Origin: Bacteroidota bacterium
GTDB taxonomy: Bacteria > Bacteroidota > Bacteroidia > NS11-12g > UBA955
Assembly (NCBI GenBank): GCA_027488835.1
Contig: JAIYAW010000009.1
Coordinates: 558,001-622,000, forward strand
DNA: 64,000 nucleotides
Direction of reading: 5' to 3'
Under the pieces are notes generated by a model. That model did not search any database and was not told the DNA's origin. It was given only the letters and a program-made list of their open reading frames with translations. This document shows positions 30,619-39,649 of this stretch, piece by piece. Made by a program: the position numbers and the translations under genes. Numbering within the stretch: position 1 is the stretch's first letter; each line of letters starts with the position of its first letter.

Positions 30619-30626
30619 CAAAGATA
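30619..30626 (-). promoter_or_regulatory. -7 box of guaB
   Basis: Minus-strand TATCTTTG matches TAnnTTTG about 40 bp upstream of the guaB ATG. Confidence 0.55.
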
Positions 30627-30647
30627 GGAATAAATTCGTAAATCCCA

Positions 30648-30655
30648 TAAATTTG
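30648..30655 (+). promoter_or_regulatory. -7 box of the OsmC-family gene
   Basis: TAAATTTG matches TAnnTTTG 26 bp upstream of the ATG at 30682. Confidence 0.6.
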
Positions 30656-30681
30656 TTGCACAAATATATAATCGAAAAAAA

Positions 30682-31092
30682 ATGGGAAACTTTAGCACCA
30701 AATATCTAGGCAATTTACGTTGTGAAAACACACATATTCAGAGTGGCACAATTATTCACACAGATGCACCAACCGACAATTTTGGCAAAGGCGAAGCATT
30801 CTCTCCTACCGATTTGTGTGCATTGAGTTTAACCACCTGTATCATAACAACCATGGGCGTATACGCTCAATTAAAAGAAATTGAAGTGCTTTCTATTTCG
30901 GCAGACACAAATAAAATCATGGGCACGGAACCACGCAGAATTGCGCGCATTGAAGCCACTATCCGCATTCAATTAGGCGAAAACGGAACAGATCGCCAGC
31001 GCGAAGGATTAGAACGCGTAATTAGAAGCTGCCCTGTTTCAAAAAGCTTGCACCCAGAAATTGAGCAAGACGTAATAATCGAATGGATCTAA
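30682..31092 (+). CDS. OsmC/Ohr-family protein
   Basis: A 136-residue OsmC-like protein. FSPTDLCALSLTTCIITTMG places a conserved cysteine at the start of the central helix and SCPVSKSLHP carries the second conserved cysteine, the thiol pair used by OsmC/Ohr enzymes to reduce organic hydroperoxides. The segment ELKEIEVLSI-like strand before it and the final EIEQDVIIEWI strand complete the fold. Cytoplasmic. A subgroup (YhfA-like) has unknown substrate, so peroxidase function is likely but not certain. Confidence 0.85.
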   Translation: MGNFSTKYLGNLRCENTHIQSGTIIHTDAPTDNFGKGEAFSPTDLCALSLTTCIITTMGVYAQLKEIEVLSISADTNKIMGTEPRRIARIEATIRIQLGENGTDRQREGLERVIRSCPVSKSLHPEIEQDVIIEWI

Positions 31093-31172
31093 TCTGTTTT
31101 GTGGAATATTTCTGCATAAATCCTATGCAAAAATCCCAACCTAAGAACTGAACTTTGTGTCACTTTTAGCAC

Positions 31173-31955
31173 ATGGAAAACCCACAAATTCAAAATATTC
31201 AAAATTCTATTCAGTCTTTACGCAACGAAATAATCCATCATAAACTTTATTCCGTGATTGAAGATATTGAAGACCTCAAAATCTTCATGAAGCATCACAT
31301 TTTTGCAGTTTGGGATTTTATGTCGCTGCTTAAGTCCCTCCAAAACAACCTTACTTGCACCACAATTCCATGGATACCCACAGGCAATGCCAATACTAGG
31401 TATTTAATAAACGAAATTGTTGTTGGCGAAGAATCTGATGTGGATCAGTTCGGCAACAGAATGAGTCATTTTGAGTTGTATTTACAATCAATGAAACAAT
31501 GTGGCGCAGAATCAAACCAAATTGAAACCTTTTTAATTACTTTAATTCGTAACAATAATTTCCAAGATGCTTTTGAAGAGTCCAAAGCGCCGAAAAGTGT
31601 TGTAGATTTTGTTAATTTTACTTTTTCTGTAATTCACAGTAATAAGCCGCATTTAATGGCTGCAGTATTTACTTTTGGAAGAGAAGATTTGATTCCAGGA
31701 ATGTTTATTTCAATGATTGAAGACATTTACAAACGCATTCCTGATAGCATTTCAATATTTAAATATTATTTGGAAAGACATATTGAAGTTGATGGTGACC
31801 ACCACAGCCATTTGGCATTAGAAATGACACGCGACTTATGTGGCACCGATGAATCATTGTGGGAAGAAGCTAGCGAATACACGAAATTATCTTTGCAACA
31901 CCGAATTGGATTGTGGAATGGCGCCTACGACGAAATAATGCTCAGAAAGTCATAA
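31173..31955 (+). CDS. DUF3050 protein (haem-oxygenase-like fold)
   Basis: A 260-residue protein matching DUF3050: LRNEIIHHKLYSVIEDIEDL, FMKHHIFAVWDFMSLLKSLQ, IPWIPTGNANTRYLINEIV and EVDGDHHSHLALEM. The spaced histidines and acidic residues fit a haem-oxygenase-like diiron fold as in related oxygenases. Enzymatic role has not been established that I know of. It stands alone, 80 bp after the OsmC gene on the same strand. Confidence 0.85.
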   Translation: MENPQIQNIQNSIQSLRNEIIHHKLYSVIEDIEDLKIFMKHHIFAVWDFMSLLKSLQNNLTCTTIPWIPTGNANTRYLINEIVVGEESDVDQFGNRMSHFELYLQSMKQCGAESNQIETFLITLIRNNNFQDAFEESKAPKSVVDFVNFTFSVIHSNKPHLMAAVFTFGREDLIPGMFISMIEDIYKRIPDSISIFKYYLERHIEVDGDHHSHLALEMTRDLCGTDESLWEEASEYTKLSLQHRIGLWNGAYDEIMLRKS

Positions 31956-32122
31956 CAAGTGATTATTATCAAAATTCGTTTCAATACCCAAATTTGAGAG
32001 CGGAATTTGATGCAATCAATTAAATCCCATTGATTTTTAGTAAGATAGGTCATATTCTATTTGTAAAAGAAAATTATGACATTCTTACAACAAAACATAT
32101 TGTTTTATTTACAATATCCTTA

Positions 32123-32130
32123 TACATTTG
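32123..32130 (+). promoter_or_regulatory. -7 box of the secreted duplicated-module protein
   Basis: TACATTTG matches TAnnTTTG, 28 bp before the ATG. Confidence 0.6.
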
Positions 32131-32158
32131 TAAATACTATAACAAAAATTAAACAACT

Positions 32159-33460
32159 ATGAAAAAAACTACTTTAACATTACTCATGAAAAATGGAGTT
32201 ATGGCAATGGGTATCCTTGCCGTGTCTTCTTTGAGTGCACAATTCCAAGGAAATTGGAAATTAACACCTAAAGCTGGTGCTATTGGTGTAGGACCTTCTA
32301 AAGGCGACATTAGCTGGTGGTCGAACCCTATCGGAGAAGTTACAAAAGAGAGAGCGTGTCAATTTGATGACGTATTCCAATTCAATGCAGATGGAACTTT
32401 CAAAAATGTATTGGGAACCGAAACCTTTCTTGAAAACTGGCAGGCTGGAACAACCGGTTGTGGCAGCCCAGTTGCTCCTCACGATGGTTCAAACACAGGT
32501 AAATGGATCTATAACGAAACAAACAAAACTTTAACAATTATTGGTAAAGGTAATTTTATTGGTATTCCTAAAGCATTCAATGGTGGAGAATTAGGAAGCC
32601 CAGCAGACGCAAAAGATACACTTGTATACGATGTTACCACAATGACTTCAAACAGCTTAGTTTTAGATATTGCAATTAATGGATCTGGCGCTCATTACAG
32701 ATTTGAATTAAGCAAAGAAGTAGCTGCAATTAATCCAATAGGTTGTTGGATTTTGGCTCCTAAAGCGGGTGCTATTGGTGTTGGACCAGGTAAAGGCGAC
32801 ATTAGCTGGTGGTCAAATCCTCTTTCAGAAGTAACTGGCGACAGAGCTTGTCAATTCGATGATATTTTCCAATTCAATGCGGATGGATCATACAACAATA
32901 TTTTTGGTACACAAACTTACATTGAAGGATGGCAAGGTACTGCAGGTTGTGGAACACCAGTTGCTCCTCATGATGGTAGCAAAGAAGGAAAATGGATGGT
33001 TGACCAAAAAACAAACACAATTATGATTGTTGGAAAAGGTTCCTTCATTGGTTTGCCAAAACCTTTTAATGGTGGTGAATTGAGCAAACCTTCTGATGCA
33101 AAAGATACTATCACTTATATGGCGTCTATCAACGTAGACACAATGATGGTTGATATTGCAATTAATGGTGCTGGTCACTGGCACTATGAATTGGTTAGAA
33201 GTGCATCTCTTGTAGGTAGTGTTGCTAAATTTAACAACGGTGTTAAGGTTTATCCTAACCCAACTTCTGGCACTATCAATATTGAAATGACGAATAGTGC
33301 TGCTATTAAAAATGTAGAAATTTTCAACACAATTGGAATGCGCGTTATGCAAGTTTCAAATGCTGGAAATATCAACGTTGCTGCATTGCAAGCTGGAACA
33401 TACTTCTTGAATGTTACAACTGCCAACGGCGTTAGCGCTTCTAGATTCATCAAACAATAA
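32159..33460 (+). CDS. Secreted protein with two tandem homologous modules and type A T9SS sorting domain
   Basis: A 433-residue exported protein. After a signal peptide ending near SLSAQ (residue 28), module 1 (about 31-184) and module 2 (about 195-345) are clear repeats: both contain PKAGAIGVGP, KGDISWWSNP, ACQFDD.FQFNADG, CG.PVAPHDGS and FNGGEL. The C-terminus (about 361-433) is a type A sorting domain, starting VKVYPNPTSGTINIEM and ending in a basic residue cluster near RFIKQ. I do not recognise the module; its conserved Trp, Cys and Asp residues suggest a ligand-binding beta-sandwich. Strong promoter and terminator suggest a well-expressed gene. Confidence 0.85.
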   Translation: MKKTTLTLLMKNGVMAMGILAVSSLSAQFQGNWKLTPKAGAIGVGPSKGDISWWSNPIGEVTKERACQFDDVFQFNADGTFKNVLGTETFLENWQAGTTGCGSPVAPHDGSNTGKWIYNETNKTLTIIGKGNFIGIPKAFNGGELGSPADAKDTLVYDVTTMTSNSLVLDIAINGSGAHYRFELSKEVAAINPIGCWILAPKAGAIGVGPGKGDISWWSNPLSEVTGDRACQFDDIFQFNADGSYNNIFGTQTYIEGWQGTAGCGTPVAPHDGSKEGKWMVDQKTNTIMIVGKGSFIGLPKPFNGGELSKPSDAKDTITYMASINVDTMMVDIAINGAGHWHYELVRSASLVGSVAKFNNGVKVYPNPTSGTINIEMTNSAAIKNVEIFNTIGMRVMQVSNAGNINVAALQAGTYFLNVTTANGVSASRFIKQ

Positions 33461-33508
33461 TTATTGTAATACATAAATTCTAAGATTATTTTTTTTAGGA
33501 TTTAATAT

Positions 33509-33545
33509 AAAGCCCCCGAGCGTTTAATGCCGGGGGCTTTTTTTA
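33509..33545 (+). terminator. Terminator after the duplicated-module gene
   Basis: Ten-bp stem AAAGCCCCCG (33509-33518) with CGGGGGCTTT (33531-33540) and T-run. Confidence 0.93.
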
Positions 33546-33640
33546 ATATGGGCATCAGTTTAAAAAAGTATATCTTGATCCTTCGGATACTGAAATTTCT
33601 CAATTGGTTGCGAGTGATTTGGATAAAATTGTTGTTTAAA

Positions 33641-34990
33641 TTATAATAAATTATTCGCCAAATTAGCAAGGTTGCTTCTTTCTCCTTTTTCAAGAGTTAT
33701 GTGGGCGTACGGCAATTGATTTTTGAATCTATCTATCAAAAAAGAAAGTCCATTTGATTGCGAATCTAAGTAAGGAGTATCAATTTGATAAATATCGCCA
33801 GTGAATACAATTTTAGTGCCCTCACCTGCTCTGGTAATGATGGTTTTTACTTCTAAAGGAGTGAGATTTTGAGCTTCATCAATGATAAACATGATATTAG
33901 ATAAACTTCTCCCACGGATATAAGCCAAAGGCGTAACCACTAATTTTTCGCTAGAAATCATTTCATTTATTCTTTGCGCATCTTTAGATGTTTCTTTAAA
34001 TTGATTTTGAATCAACTTTAAATTATCCCAAAGTGGTTCCATATAGGGATTAACTTTTTGTTGTGCATCTCCAGGTAAAAAACCAATATCCTTATTACTC
34101 AGCGGAACAATTGGTCTTGCTAAATAGATTTGTCTGAATTGTGCGCGCTGTTCAATTGCACTCGCTAAGGCCAATAAGGTCTTGCCCGTGCCCGCAACAC
34201 CTTGAATTGTAACCAATTGTATTTCGGGATTAAACAAAGCATGCAATGCGAAAGTTTGTTCCGCATTTTTGGGTTTTATTCCATACGCATTTAACTTTTC
34301 TATTTTCTCTAAATTACCCGACGGTTTATGGTAATAGGCGAGTGCTGAATTCTTTTGGTTTTTAAACAAAAAAAAGTGATTGCAAGCGGGTTCTTGTGTT
34401 AAAATTTCAGCATAATTCACCTTTTGGATTGAGTGAAATTTTTCAATTACTTCAGTATCACTCCATTCTAATTGTGTAATTCCCTTATATAAACCTTCAA
34501 CGTCTTTTATTTTGCCCGTTTCGTAATCTTCACTTAACAAACCCAATGACCTTGCCTTCAATCTTAGATTCACATCTTTTGAAACCAAAATAACTTGCCT
34601 GTTCGGAAATGAATTTTTTGTAGACAATGTAGCGTTTAAAATCAAATGATCATTTTTTCTATCCCCAAATATCTTAGTTGCGTCAATTATAAGTGGATCA
34701 GTCACATCCATAAAAACTTTGAGCAAAGAATTTTTATCATCAGATATTTTCACCCAGTTGTTTAAATTCTGACCTAGTGAAATACTGTCAATGAATCTTA
34801 TGAATTGGCGCGCTTCAAAGTTTACAGTATCATTCCCCTTTTTAAATTGATCCAACTCTTCAAGCACTGTGATAGGAATAACAATATCATGTTCTTGAAA
34901 ATTTTTAATTGCTAGATGATCAAATAAAATCACAGACGTATCTAATACAAAGATCTTAGATGTTTGTTCACTTTTTTTTCGCTTATCCAT
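33641..34990 (-). CDS. PhoH2-type PIN-PhoH ATPase (RNA helicase/RNase)
   Basis: A 449-residue fusion. Residues about 10-140 form a PIN nuclease domain (IFVLDTSVILFDH with Asp17, then LEELDQF, and further acidic residues in LKVFMDVTDPLIIDA). The C-terminal half is a PhoH ATPase with Walker [15 protein letters not shown], Walker B FIIDEAQNLTP and IVFTGDIYQID. In mycobacteria and others such PhoH2 proteins unwind and cleave RNA. It is monocistronic here, convergent with the gene at 32159. Confidence 0.92.
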   Translation of the reverse strand: MDKRKKSEQTSKIFVLDTSVILFDHLAIKNFQEHDIVIPITVLEELDQFKKGNDTVNFEARQFIRFIDSISLGQNLNNWVKISDDKNSLLKVFMDVTDPLIIDATKIFGDRKNDHLILNATLSTKNSFPNRQVILVSKDVNLRLKARSLGLLSEDYETGKIKDVEGLYKGITQLEWSDTEVIEKFHSIQKVNYAEILTQEPACNHFFLFKNQKNSALAYYHKPSGNLEKIEKLNAYGIKPKNAEQTFALHALFNPEIQLVTIQGVAGTGKTLLALASAIEQRAQFRQIYLARPIVPLSNKDIGFLPGDAQQKVNPYMEPLWDNLKLIQNQFKETSKDAQRINEMISSEKLVVTPLAYIRGRSLSNIMFIIDEAQNLTPLEVKTIITRAGEGTKIVFTGDIYQIDTPYLDSQSNGLSFLIDRFKNQLPYAHITLEKGERSNLANLANNLL

Positions 34991-35171
34991 TTAAGCAAAT
35001 AGACGAAAGTAACACCAAACTATCATTAATAAAAAGTTAGAATACTGTTGTTAAATCATTTACAAAAAGTCTAAAATGTGAATTTTAGCATTAAATCAAG
35101 AAAATACTGATCATGCTCTTGAAATTTTTAGTCGCAAAGAATTGACTGAGATTTAAATCTGTGTAAATGAA

Positions 35172-35714
35172 TTAATCAGCCATAAAGGTGATCACGCAGA
35201 AATAACGGATTTTCACCCCTTTTCCAATTGCTTTGCGGTCGGTCATAATACATAAACCCATTTTAGTTGGTTTGCGAGAAACCAGTGCCTCATGATGGCG
35301 TGGACTGTTTTTAAATCCCTCCACAATGCGCTGCTCAATATTGATCAAGTAATCTTCGAGTCTAACCCGGCGTAAAAAAATGCTATCGATATATCTGCTT
35401 CCCCCAGCCGTGATTTCATTTCCATATGCCGGATTGGTGTTTTTAGTGAATAATTTAATTCGATGTCCCGGATTTGGCATATAACTGCCGTGAAAGGAAT
35501 CAAACTCTATATGCGTAACGGTATCGAAAAATGCTTCAAACTGAACATGAAACCGAGATGCGCGGGTTAATCCTGAGTCGATTACCAAGGTTTTCAAACC
35601 CATACTCTGCCGATAATCATTGATTAGTTTGGCGGTTCTTTTTTCCATGAGGGACTGAGCCCCGCAAGGAAAGATAGCCAAAAGAAGGAATGCTAAAATG
35701 AGTTTGGTTTTCAT
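35172..35714 (-). CDS. Secreted CAP (SCP/PR1-like) domain protein
   Basis: About 180 residues from the ATG at 35714, which gives a good signal peptide (MKTKLILAFLLLAIFPCGAQ); longer in-frame starts would put a polar stretch ahead of it. The rest is a CAP domain: KLINDYRQSMGLKTLVIDSG, SRFHVQFEAFF, YGNEITAGG, FKNSPRHHEALVSRKPTKMG and FCVITFMAD. Histidines in the expected places could form the CAP cavity. Extracellular or periplasmic; a second CAP domain occurs in the TPR protein at 13356. Confidence 0.82.
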   Translation of the reverse strand: MKTKLILAFLLLAIFPCGAQSLMEKRTAKLINDYRQSMGLKTLVIDSGLTRASRFHVQFEAFFDTVTHIEFDSFHGSYMPNPGHRIKLFTKNTNPAYGNEITAGGSRYIDSIFLRRVRLEDYLINIEQRIVEGFKNSPRHHEALVSRKPTKMGLCIMTDRKAIGKGVKIRYFCVITFMAD

Positions 35715-35846
35715 TAAAGCATCAAAATTACGGGAAAATAATAATTTCATAATTTTCATTTGCAATTTTTCGTAAAGAATCTAAGTATAAATTGATTCTA
35801 ATTATAAATTATTCACGAATTTGCAAAAATATTTATATTTATAAAA

Positions 35847-36518
35847 ATGAATAAAAAGATACATTATTTTGGTTTTATAATCATCATATTCATGATGAAT
35901 GCATGCACTGTTTTTCAAGAGCGCAACGATCATGGTTTTGAAGGAGGAAGTTCATCTAGTTGGAATGCAAAACGGTGTGATGAAGCAAAAGCCCCAGTAA
36001 CCAATCATGAAAGCAAATTACGTCTGGTTTTACCTGAGTGTGAATCAACCAATTGTTTAAATACGGAATCATTATCCGTCAACCAAACTAAAGTAAAAGT
36101 TCTATTTCAAAAGATAAAACATTCAAATACAAAACGGAATAATTTGGTATTGGTTCCACATGAATTCAAACTGAAAGAAAGTTTGAAAGAACTAAAATCA
36201 AATAAGAAGAAGACATCAGACTGGTCAATATTTAGGACCATTTTAATGACAATAGGAACTTTAATTTTAATTGCCGGCCAATCTTTGGCAATTATTGGCG
36301 GAGGTAGTGGAAATTACTATGAAATAGCCATGATAGGCGGTTTGTTGTTAATATTGTCAATTACGATATTATTAATTACGATTGGTAAATCATACCGTAA
36401 TTTGGGATTTTGGGGTAAACTAGGTTTTTGGTTGATTCCGTGTGGTATTTTTACCATAGGTATTGCTACACTTCTCGGTATCCCGCTTTGGATTTATGGG
36501 TTCAAAACTGGAAAATAA
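35847..36518 (+). CDS. Putative lipoprotein/membrane protein with three C-terminal helices
   Basis: A 223-residue protein, family not recognised. It starts with a lipoprotein-type signal (FIIIIFMMNAC, lipobox cysteine at residue 20), then a polar region of about 110 residues rich in Lys, Ser and Asn, then three hydrophobic segments (TILMTIGTLILIAGQSLAII, IAMIGGLLLILSITILLITI, LIPCGIFTIGIATLLGI). This layout, a short lipidated or anchored polar domain plus a membrane unit, recurs in many uncharacterised Bacteroidota proteins. No catalytic motif. Confidence 0.7.
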   Translation: MNKKIHYFGFIIIIFMMNACTVFQERNDHGFEGGSSSSWNAKRCDEAKAPVTNHESKLRLVLPECESTNCLNTESLSVNQTKVKVLFQKIKHSNTKRNNLVLVPHEFKLKESLKELKSNKKKTSDWSIFRTILMTIGTLILIAGQSLAIIGGGSGNYYEIAMIGGLLLILSITILLITIGKSYRNLGFWGKLGFWLIPCGIFTIGIATLLGIPLWIYGFKTGK

Positions 36519-36588
36519 TTTCAATACCCCCTAAAACCTATCTTGGAACTCACGACGTAGGTTGATTCGCGATTTTTGCAATTCAAAA

Positions 36589-36606
36589 GTTTCTATATAT
36601 AGAAAC
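36589..36606 (+). promoter_or_regulatory. Perfect 18-bp palindromic operator of the HigBA locus
   Basis: GTTTCTATATATAGAAAC is its own reverse complement and ends 7 bp before the -7 box TATATTTG (36614-36621). Likely autorepressor site for the XRE antitoxin at 36985. Confidence 0.75.
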
Positions 36607-36613
36607 ATTGTGT

Positions 36614-36621
36614 TATATTTG
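36614..36621 (+). promoter_or_regulatory. -7 box of higBA
   Basis: TATATTTG matches TAnnTTTG exactly. It lies inside a longer open frame from a TTG at 36608 and so places the real toxin start downstream, at 36644. Confidence 0.7.
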
Positions 36622-36643
36622 TATTTGTGTAAGCGATTTAGTG

Positions 36644-36988
36644 ATGAGATTCTTTGAAACACTTTTTTTAGATGAAGTATCTAATTTATTTTCAAAATTA
36701 GACTTCAAAACCGTAAGGAAAATACTTTACAATATAGACCTTGCAGAACAAACAAATGACCCGAGACTTTTTAAAAAACTAAATTCGGATATTTGGGAGT
36801 TCCGCACAAAATACAATGGAAATCAATACAGACTTTTAGCCTTTTGGGATAAAACGTCTGAGATTAGAACACTTGTAATTGCCACTCATGGCTTTATGAA
36901 AAAAGTTGATAAAATACCCAACAAAGAAATCGAAAAAGCAATAAACTTACGCAACAAATATTTCAATAATAATCCCCAAATCAAATGA
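36644..36988 (+). CDS. HigB-type toxin (RelE superfamily, phage Gp49-like)
   Basis: A 114-residue RelE/HigB-like mRNA interferase from the ATG at 36644. Conserved elements are LFKKLNSDIWEFRTKYNGNQ, YRLLAFWDK and LVIATHGFMKKVDKIP, which match the Gp49-like/DUF891 group. Such toxins cut mRNA on the ribosome. The gene precedes its antitoxin, the toxin-first order typical of higBA, with a 4-bp overlap (ATGA). Confidence 0.88.
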   Translation: MRFFETLFLDEVSNLFSKLDFKTVRKILYNIDLAEQTNDPRLFKKLNSDIWEFRTKYNGNQYRLLAFWDKTSEIRTLVIATHGFMKKVDKIPNKEIEKAINLRNKYFNNNPQIK

Positions 36989-37287
36989 CTAATAACTTAA
37001 AAACCAGTTCACTGAATGAAATGAAAGACAAATTCATTGGCTCCGTTGGAACAACTGAACGCGATGCTTTTGAACATGAATTACGCATGGATGTTTTGGG
37101 GAAAATGATCAAAAAAGTGCGGATTGAACGACAACTAACCCAAGAAGAACTTGGAAAACTCATTGGTGTTCAAAAAGCCCAAATTTCTAAAATTGAAAAT
37201 AGTACAAATAGTGCGACAATCGATACAATTGTAAAAGTAATGGATGCACTAAAAGCTGAAATTAGCTTTATTGTGAAATTAACCTAA
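36985..37287 (+). CDS. HigA-type XRE antitoxin
   Basis: A 100-residue DNA-binding antitoxin. The C-terminal two thirds are an XRE helix-turn-helix: LGKMIKKVRIERQLTQEELG, QKAQISKIENS and TIVKVMDALKAEISF. The N-terminal 40 residues would wrap the toxin. It overlaps the toxin by 4 bp and the convergent gene at 37284 by 4 bp. It should repress its own promoter through the 18-bp palindrome at 36589. Confidence 0.88.
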   Translation: MTNNLKTSSLNEMKDKFIGSVGTTERDAFEHELRMDVLGKMIKKVRIERQLTQEELGKLIGVQKAQISKIENSTNSATIDTIVKVMDALKAEISFIVKLT

Positions 37288-38504
37288 CCAACGGCAACCG
37301 TGATTTTTTTGGCTTCGCCACGAACGCCCAATATTTGATATGGCATGCAATAGTTTTCGCCAAGTAGGTTCTTGAATGCTTTGTTGATGGTTGAAATCTT
37401 TTCATTAATGCTGTTATCCAATGGATTGCACAACAACTTCACCCGAGAAATAATGGTTTCAGAATCGGTATGCGTGGCAATATTGCGGTAAATGTTATGC
37501 AATTCTTCGTGGTAATTGCCCATGTTTCTCAATTCTATTCCCTCAGGGTGATTCAAAAACAACCGGTAAACCGACCTACAAATGGGGGTCATTTGAACCT
37601 TCTTATCTCCGAGGAATAATTGTCCCTCAAAATTAAAACGGATCGATTCAATGGGATCACCTATTCTCCTGAATTGGCCATAGGTTATTTGCAACCCAGT
37701 TTGTTCATTGGTAAGCTGCAATTCCTTGGCATAATTCTTCAAAATAATCCCTATCAAATCGTTCAAGCCCCGCTCCAACTTCAACAACTTCACTGTATCT
37801 AACAACCGTTGGATTTCTGGGGTAATGATTGCATCATCAATCAGAACATCGTGGTTCTCAATAATATCCTCGTCTATTTCATGCTTTTCTTGAGGGATGC
37901 TCCACTTTTCTAATCCATATAAATCTAAATTGTCATCTTTAACCGATTTTTGGCTTTTGTTAATGTATTTAACAGACTCAATTCGTTCATTTAAAAATGA
38001 AATAGGGTCCTCACTGCTTTCAATTTCATGAGATACGCGGTTTATCCCTCGAAAATCATCTGTAGGTGGAATTGAATATGAAACCGTCTTTTCATCGAAA
38101 AGATATTTTGAAATTCCATCTTCAGGGGGCACATCACCGGGTAATTTTTCAATGCGAGAGCTCTTCTCGTTGAGGTAGCACAAATAAGCTCCCTCATCCA
38201 ATTTAAAGCCAAACATATCTTGGATACGCGCATACACCGATTGCTCACCAGACGTTGACGAAATGATGTACAACACCTGAATTTGTTGTTCGGCCGACAA
38301 CAATCGGTACCCTGGATAATAAATTTCCAAATATTGCTGCAACTGATCGCCGAATGCCGCACTGTGTTTTTCGCGCAATGCAGGCAAAAACACAAATTGG
38401 GAATTCTTTCTTTGAAACCCTGCTTGAATTTCATTCAAATTCTCTTGAATGTATTGTCGGTAAGGCGTTTCGCCAATTTGCATGTAAAGGACTAAGTCAG
38501 ACAT
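37284..38504 (-). CDS. Hypothetical protein, 406 residues, possible winged-helix C-terminus
   Basis: Not recognised. It starts MSDLVLYMQIGETPYRQYIQ and has a mixed alpha/beta N-terminal 120 residues, a polar acidic linker (about 170-220: SQKSVKDDNLDLYGLEKW and following), a helical middle, and a C-terminal part (about 310-406) where FNFEGQLFLGDKKVQMTPIC and RLFLNHPEGIELRNM resemble a winged-helix regulator fold. Divergent from the VWA gene and convergent with HigA. It contains four TGAGGGA words. Confidence 0.72.
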   Translation of the reverse strand: MSDLVLYMQIGETPYRQYIQENLNEIQAGFQRKNSQFVFLPALREKHSAAFGDQLQQYLEIYYPGYRLLSAEQQIQVLYIISSTSGEQSVYARIQDMFGFKLDEGAYLCYLNEKSSRIEKLPGDVPPEDGISKYLFDEKTVSYSIPPTDDFRGINRVSHEIESSEDPISFLNERIESVKYINKSQKSVKDDNLDLYGLEKWSIPQEKHEIDEDIIENHDVLIDDAIITPEIQRLLDTVKLLKLERGLNDLIGIILKNYAKELQLTNEQTGLQITYGQFRRIGDPIESIRFNFEGQLFLGDKKVQMTPICRSVYRLFLNHPEGIELRNMGNYHEELHNIYRNIATHTDSETIISRVKLLCNPLDNSINEKISTINKAFKNLLGENYCMPYQILGVRGEAKKITVAVG

Positions 38505-38627
38505 TTGGATTTATATGATGAAACAAATTTAGTCTTTTATGGGAGAATAAAAATAGATTTACAAGGTTGTAAAAATCGGGGGTCGGGTTAAAATGGGTTC
38601 AACTTTGCATCAACAAATTCAAAAACT

Positions 38628-39290
38628 ATGACACAGCAAAACACAAGTCCCTCAAAAGAAAAAGCCGTATCGGTAACCCTCATGATTATCGACGAAAGTG
38701 GCAGCATGGCCTCATTAAAGAAAGCAACCGAAGAAAGCCATTTGGGCATTTTACAAAGCATTCAGCAGGAACGCGAAAGCATGCCAAACCTCATTCAGTA
38801 TGTAAATACGTGGACATTTTGTCAAAATTCAGTGAGGGAAAAACAATTGCTCACAAAAATTGAAAACGGTGAAGAATTGCAGTCGCTGGCATTGAAACCA
38901 AACGGCTCTACCCCATTGTTTGATGCCATTGGCACCGCTTGCACGAAATTAGAAAACCAATTGACTCATTTGAAGTTATTGAATAGCAACACCATGGTTA
39001 CCGTTGCCTTATTTACCGATGGTTATGAAAATTCGAGCAGAGAGTTTTCATTGAAGGAAACTAAACGTTTGATAGAACGATTGAAAGGCCAAGGTTGGTC
39101 GTTCAACTATTATGGGTCAGACCAATCGGTTGAAGAAATGAGTGAAAAATTGAGTTTTGATCACTCCATGAAGGTGGAATATTCTTCTGAGGGATTTAGG
39201 GAAGGAATGCGCTCGTATTCAATAAAGAGCAGCCATGACAAGGTGGAATATTTGAAAAAAATGGGCCTCAATCACGACGATATTTTATAA
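38628..39290 (+). CDS. von Willebrand factor type A domain protein
   Basis: A 220-residue VWA protein. The MIDAS motif is complete: Asp22-Glu-Ser24-Gly-Ser26 in LMIIDESGSM, the TPLFDA threonine, and the late aspartate in VTVALFTDGYENSS. It is short, with no membrane anchor or signal, so cytoplasmic. It starts divergently 124 bp from the unknown gene and is followed after 8 bp by a DUF6717 gene on the same message. VWA proteins of this kind often work with an AAA ATPase in protein remodelling; the DUF4143 ATPase at 39650 is not of that MoxR type. Confidence 0.88.
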   Translation: MTQQNTSPSKEKAVSVTLMIIDESGSMASLKKATEESHLGILQSIQQERESMPNLIQYVNTWTFCQNSVREKQLLTKIENGEELQSLALKPNGSTPLFDAIGTACTKLENQLTHLKLLNSNTMVTVALFTDGYENSSREFSLKETKRLIERLKGQGWSFNYYGSDQSVEEMSEKLSFDHSMKVEYSSEGFREGMRSYSIKSSHDKVEYLKKMGLNHDDIL

Positions 39291-39298
39291 TTAAAATC

Positions 39299-39637
39299 AT
39301 GAAGCAATATACATATTCGTTTTACAAAGAAAATCAAAAGTGGTACATCGACTTCCCTGCATACATGGAGCACGGGGGTGCGAAGGCCGATTTGCAAATG
39401 GTGGCTGGTGCCGATAAAATGCTCGACAAATTATCGAACGGCAAGGAAGTTACGTTAAACTTTTCCGATGCACCCTTGGCGGGCGCCAGCATCAAATTGA
39501 AAAAGCTTTTTGGCGATCCCTGGGGCGCCACCTATTTAAGCAACAAACCGCGCATGGTGAAATTGGTTTGGCTATGCAACGTTACCCAGGTTGTGATGGG
39601 CAACCATCCCGATGAAATTTATATTCGGGTGGTTTGA
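39299..39637 (+). CDS. DUF6717-family small protein
   Basis: A 112-residue cytoplasmic protein. YSFYKENQKWYIDFPAYMEH, LQMVAGADKMLDKL and VWLCNVTQVVMGNHPDEIYI match DUF6717, a Bacteroidota-enriched family without known function. It follows the VWA gene by 8 bp and is probably co-transcribed. The 3' end meets the DUF4143 ATPase convergently with a 12-bp gap. Confidence 0.8.
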   Translation: MKQYTYSFYKENQKWYIDFPAYMEHGGAKADLQMVAGADKMLDKLSNGKEVTLNFSDAPLAGASIKLKKLFGDPWGATYLSNKPRMVKLVWLCNVTQVVMGNHPDEIYIRVV

Positions 39638-39649
39638 TTTTGAGGGATG

